The notes under the pieces: model-generated
Database searches by the model: none
What the model was told of the DNA's origin: nothing
Seen by the model: the letters and a program-made list of their open reading frames with translations, nothing else
Shown: positions 61,551 to 64,000 of the stretch, in pieces
Position numbering within the stretch: position 1 is the stretch's first letter
How the letters are laid out: every line of letters starts with the position of its first letter
Translations under genes and position numbers: made by a program
Assembly (NCBI RefSeq): GCF_001650725.1
Contig: NZ_LXVX01000012.1
Coordinates: 454,912 to 518,911, forward strand
DNA from: Sphingobium sp. TCM1
GTDB taxonomy: Bacteria; Pseudomonadota; Alphaproteobacteria; Sphingomonadales; Sphingomonadaceae
Direction: 5' to 3'
DNA length: 64,000 bases

Positions 61551-63773
61551 TCAGTCTGCGTCCGGCCCGCCGGCATGGGCAGCCAGAAATCGCCCGATCG
61601 TGCGCCACAGATGGACGCTGATGCCCGGCCCGCCGACGCGGTGGGTCTGGCCGGGATAGGCCATCATCTCGAACGGCACCGCCGCGCCCTGCATCTTCGC
61701 CATCAGTGCGGTGGCATTGTCGAACACGACATTATCGTCGGACATGCCATGGATCAGCAACAGCGGATCGGTGATCTTCGCGGCCTCATCGATCGCACCC
61801 GACGCCGGATAAGCGCTCGGCCTGTCCTGCGGCCGGCCCAGATAGCGCTCTGTATAATGGGTGTCGTAGAGTTGCCACTTGGTCACCGGCGCACCTGCCA
61901 CCGCCGCCGCGAAGACGCCCGGCGCCTTTTCCAGCAGCTTGAGCGACATATAGCCCCCATAGGACCAGCCATAGGTAGCGATCCGCTTCGGATCGACATA
62001 GGGCTGGTCCTTCAGCCATTCGACACCCTTCAACTGGTCCTCGACCTCGACCGTGCCCATGGCGCGGTAGAGATGATCCTCGAACGCCTTGCCGCGATCG
62101 GGCGTGCCGCGATTGTCGATGGCAAAGACGATCCAGCCCCGGTCGACCAGATATTGGTTGAGCGCGCCGGACCATGTGTTCGTGACCTGACGCCCGCCGC
62201 CGGGACCGCCATAATGGATCATGAACACGGGATAGCGTTTACCCGGCTCGATCGGCGGGGTCATGATCTTCGTATAAAGCGTCGTCCCATCCGCCGCCTT
62301 CACCGTTCCGAATGTCGTCTTCACATGGCCGGCGACATAGGGGGCATAGGGATGGCTGCCCGTCAGCGCATTTTCGGACAGCCATTGCAACCGCTTGCCG
62401 CCACTGTCGGCCAGGTAGACCTGCTTGGGCTGGTCGCTATTCTGGCGCGTCACCACCGCCCGGCTGGCTGCGCCGTCCATGACGGCGTCGTTCCACCAGC
62501 CCTTGGCAGTCAGCGCACGCGCAGGACCAGGCTTGCCGAGTGAAGTCACATAGAGTTGCTGTTCCAGCGGCGTTTCGCGATTGCCGGTGAAATAGACCAG
62601 CCCCTTGGCCTCGTCCAAACCGACCACGTCGCGCACCTCCCAGTCGCCGCCGGTCAGCGCCGTCCATTTGGCGTCCCTGATGCGATAAAGATGGCCATGA
62701 CCGCTTTTTTCCGACCACCAGAGAAAGCTGCCATCATTCAGCGGGCGGAAGTTGTTGGACAGGTTGATCCAGTTCTTCGCCGTCTCGGTCAGTACCACCT
62801 TCGCCTTGCCGGTCGCGGGATCGACAGCGAGCAGGTCGAGCCGCTTCTGGTCCCGGCTCTCGCGCTGGACATAGAGCGTCCGCCCATCCTTCGACCAGTT
62901 CACGCGGGCGAGATAGATGTCCGTATCGCTGCCCAGATCGACCTTTACCTGCGCCGATCCGTCCGGTTTCAGCACATAGAGATCGACGACGGCGTTGGGC
63001 GTGCCGGCCGCGGGGTAGCGCTGCTGATAGACCTTCGTCCCCTCCCCGCCGATCGCGGTGCGGGTGACGATGCCGACCGGGCCTTCATCGACCCGCGCCA
63101 CCGCGATGCGACTGTCGTCGGGCGACCACCAATATCCGGTGCGCCGGTCCATTTCCTCCTGCGCGACGAACTCCGCAACACCCCAGTTTACGGTCTCGCT
63201 CGCGCCCTGCGTTACCTGCCGTTCGGCGCCATCGATCGGCTGGACAAAGAGATTGCCGCCGCGCACGAAGGACACGAACCCGCCCTTCGGGCTGACCACG
63301 CCGTTCAGTTCGCCGTCCGGGGTGTCGGTCAGCCGTTTGACATTCCCGTCCAGCCCGGCGAGATAGAGATCGCCGTCCACCGGCACCAGAACGCTCTTGC
63401 CGTCCGGCGACCAGTCATAGCTGGTGATGCCCGTGCTGCCCGCGACGGAGCGGTCACGCTCGCGCTGCATCTTCTCCGCTTCGGAAAGTTCGGCGCCCGT
63501 CCCGGTCTTCTTAGAATCGACCAGCATCCGCTCGGCGCCGGTCCTGCTGTCGATCGCCCACAGGTCGAGCCGTTCCTTCTCCTCGGCGCGGGGCTTGAGC
63601 AGGGTCACCAGCGATCCGTCGGGCGACAGCTTCAGCGCGCGCGGCTGGGGGCCTGCAAGATCGGGGCTGGCAAAGACGCGCTCCAGCGTCAGCCTTTCCT
63701 GTGCATGGACGGGAATGACGGGGATCAGCAGCAGCGCGCCGAGAGCAGCGCTACCTTTCAGATAGGGGGGCAT
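61551..63773 (-). CDS. S9 family prolyl oligopeptidase / dipeptidyl peptidase IV
   Basis: 740 aa exported serine peptidase removing dipeptides after Pro. Signal peptide MPPYLKGSAALGALLLIPV, cleavage near VHAQ. The N-terminal beta-propeller covers about residues 30-480, including WGVAEFVAQEEMDRRTGYWWSPD with the EE pair that binds the substrate N-terminus. The catalytic domain holds TYGWSYGGYMSLKLL (Ser), LIHGMSDDNVVF (Asp) and AYPGQTHRV (His). The start at 63773 is set by the signal peptide. With the M2 dipeptidase it suggests peptide scavenging. Confidence 0.94.
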   Translation of the reverse strand: MPPYLKGSAALGALLLIPVIPVHAQERLTLERVFASPDLAGPQPRALKLSPDGSLVTLLKPRAEEKERLDLWAIDSRTGAERMLVDSKKTGTGAELSEAEKMQRERDRSVAGSTGITSYDWSPDGKSVLVPVDGDLYLAGLDGNVKRLTDTPDGELNGVVSPKGGFVSFVRGGNLFVQPIDGAERQVTQGASETVNWGVAEFVAQEEMDRRTGYWWSPDDSRIAVARVDEGPVGIVTRTAIGGEGTKVYQQRYPAAGTPNAVVDLYVLKPDGSAQVKVDLGSDTDIYLARVNWSKDGRTLYVQRESRDQKRLDLLAVDPATGKAKVVLTETAKNWINLSNNFRPLNDGSFLWWSEKSGHGHLYRIRDAKWTALTGGDWEVRDVVGLDEAKGLVYFTGNRETPLEQQLYVTSLGKPGPARALTAKGWWNDAVMDGAASRAVVTRQNSDQPKQVYLADSGGKRLQWLSENALTGSHPYAPYVAGHVKTTFGTVKAADGTTLYTKIMTPPIEPGKRYPVFMIHYGGPGGGRQVTNTWSGALNQYLVDRGWIVFAIDNRGTPDRGKAFEDHLYRAMGTVEVEDQLKGVEWLKDQPYVDPKRIATYGWSYGGYMSLKLLEKAPGVFAAAVAGAPVTKWQLYDTHYTERYLGRPQDRPSAYPASGAIDEAAKITDPLLLIHGMSDDNVVFDNATALMAKMQGAAVPFEMMAYPGQTHRVGGPGISVHLWRTIGRFLAAHAGGPDAD

Positions 63774-63890
63774 ATTCGTCCTTTCAGGCCGGCGCGCGGA
63801 CACGCCGCTTCATGGCAAGAAGGCTTAGCGCGACGCGAATAAAAAGATCAATGCCGGGAAATAATCTATCCTGCCATGACCGCCGGGCCA
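63774..63890 (-). promoter_or_regulatory. Upstream region of the S9 peptidase gene
   Basis: 117 bp with no gene, between the peptidase start and the tRNA-Val fragment. It is locally AT-rich (around 63836-63870), consistent with a promoter, but I cannot assign boxes reliably. Confidence 0.3.
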
Positions 63891-63938
63891 TGGTGGGCGC
63901 GACAGGGATTGAACCTGTGACCCCACCCGTGTGAAGGG
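63891..63938 (-). mobile_element. Truncated tRNA-Val 3' end (candidate att site of an integrated element)
   Basis: On the minus strand these 48 bases match the 3' part of a tRNA: CCC + TTCACAC (anticodon loop, anticodon CAC for Val) + GGGTG (3' anticodon stem), a variable loop, a T arm with GGTTCAATCC, acceptor CGCGCCC and encoded CCA (63891-63893). The matching 5' stem should read CACCC but reads CCCCC, and no D arm or 5' acceptor strand (GGGCGCG) follows in the 62 bases to the window end. The gene is therefore cut inside the anticodon arm, the usual crossover point of tRNA-targeting integrases. The intact tRNA should lie at the far end of the element, right of the window. Confidence 0.75.
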
Positions 63939-64000
63939 GGAAGCCAATCCCATACAGGCAATTGATTCAAATGACATATTCGTCAATCCTCTTCTGCGGA
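63939..64000. other. AT-richer DNA beyond the tRNA fragment (possible start of an integrated element)
   Basis: These last 62 bases are visibly less GC-rich than the rest of the window (for example CAATTGATTCAAATGACATA) and contain no recognisable gene. They are consistent with the edge of horizontally acquired DNA. The stretch is too short for a statistical statement. Confidence 0.4.

Noticed and set aside
63891..63970. An intact tRNA-Val gene at the right end
   Set aside because: The 5' acceptor strand and D arm are absent from the bases where they must lie; only the 3' part is present.
1..64000. CRISPR arrays, IS elements, toxin-antitoxin or phage-defence operons
   Set aside because: No direct-repeat arrays, transposase motifs, terminal inverted repeats or defence-family proteins were seen; the COQ10-like gene is a RatA homologue by name only and has no antitoxin partner.

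Overview
The window is a GC-rich chromosomal segment from an alphaproteobacterium, most likely a member of the Sphingomonadaceae (Sphingobium/Sphingomonas-like). This is inferred from gene content: an Hfq with two tandem Sm domains, the dusB-ntrB-ntrC-ntrY-ntrX-hfq-hflX order, fused IspDF, a DivL-type pseudokinase next to tsaE/amgK/murU/addB/addA/trxA, and several TonB-dependent receptors and secreted peptidases. Almost all of it is dense core genome with many 1-4 bp stop/start overlaps. There is no phage, IS element or CRISPR array inside it. No organism name can be proven from the sequence alone.

Layout. 1-6059: a cobalamin uptake locus, with a truncated FecCD/BtuC permease, a BtuF-like binding protein, a BtuB-like receptor behind a cobalamin riboswitch, and a second TonB receptor broken by a single in-frame amber codon. 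6184-11015: acylphosphatase, a NYN-LOTUS protein, beta-carbonic anhydrase, lipA, a COQ10-like protein, a CinA-type amidohydrolase and ispDF. 11149-20509: the dusB-ntrBC-ntrYX nitrogen/redox regulatory run, then tandem-domain hfq and hflX. 20589-22465: a TPR protein, a GNAT acetyltransferase and mazG. 22627-32535 is one long minus-strand run: mltB-like, rlpA, dacC, tmk, holB, metG, tatD, an MBL hydrolase, a retropepsin-like protease and an MHS-family transporter. A tRNA-Ser(UGA) gene, a PilZ protein, secA and a glycosyltransferase-like gene follow. 37322-39976: argJ, an inositol-phosphatase-family gene and a GST. 39999-51223 is a minus-strand run divL-tsaE-amgK-murU-addB-addA-trxA, joining cell-cycle signalling, peptidoglycan recycling and double-strand break repair. 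51394-61194: ahcY, yqgE, peroxiredoxin, amn, a GGDEF protein, an M2 dipeptidase, a hydrolase, a DUF2238 membrane protein and asd. 61551-63773: an S9 prolyl oligopeptidase/DPP-IV.

Functionally the window combines B12 acquisition, nitrogen regulation with its RNA chaperone, cell-wall remodelling and recycling, recombinational repair and the methyl cycle (ahcY).

Most notable signals: (i) at 63891-63938 there is only the 3' portion of a tRNA-Val gene, broken in the anticodon arm and followed by AT-richer DNA, which looks like the attachment-site junction of an integrated element lying to the right of the window; (ii) tandem Hfq; (iii) DivL with Tyr in place of the phospho-acceptor His; (iv) the amber-interrupted receptor; (v) an AT-rich palindrome upstream of ahcY; (vi) the cobalamin riboswitch and a hairpin that would mask the btuB ribosome-binding site.
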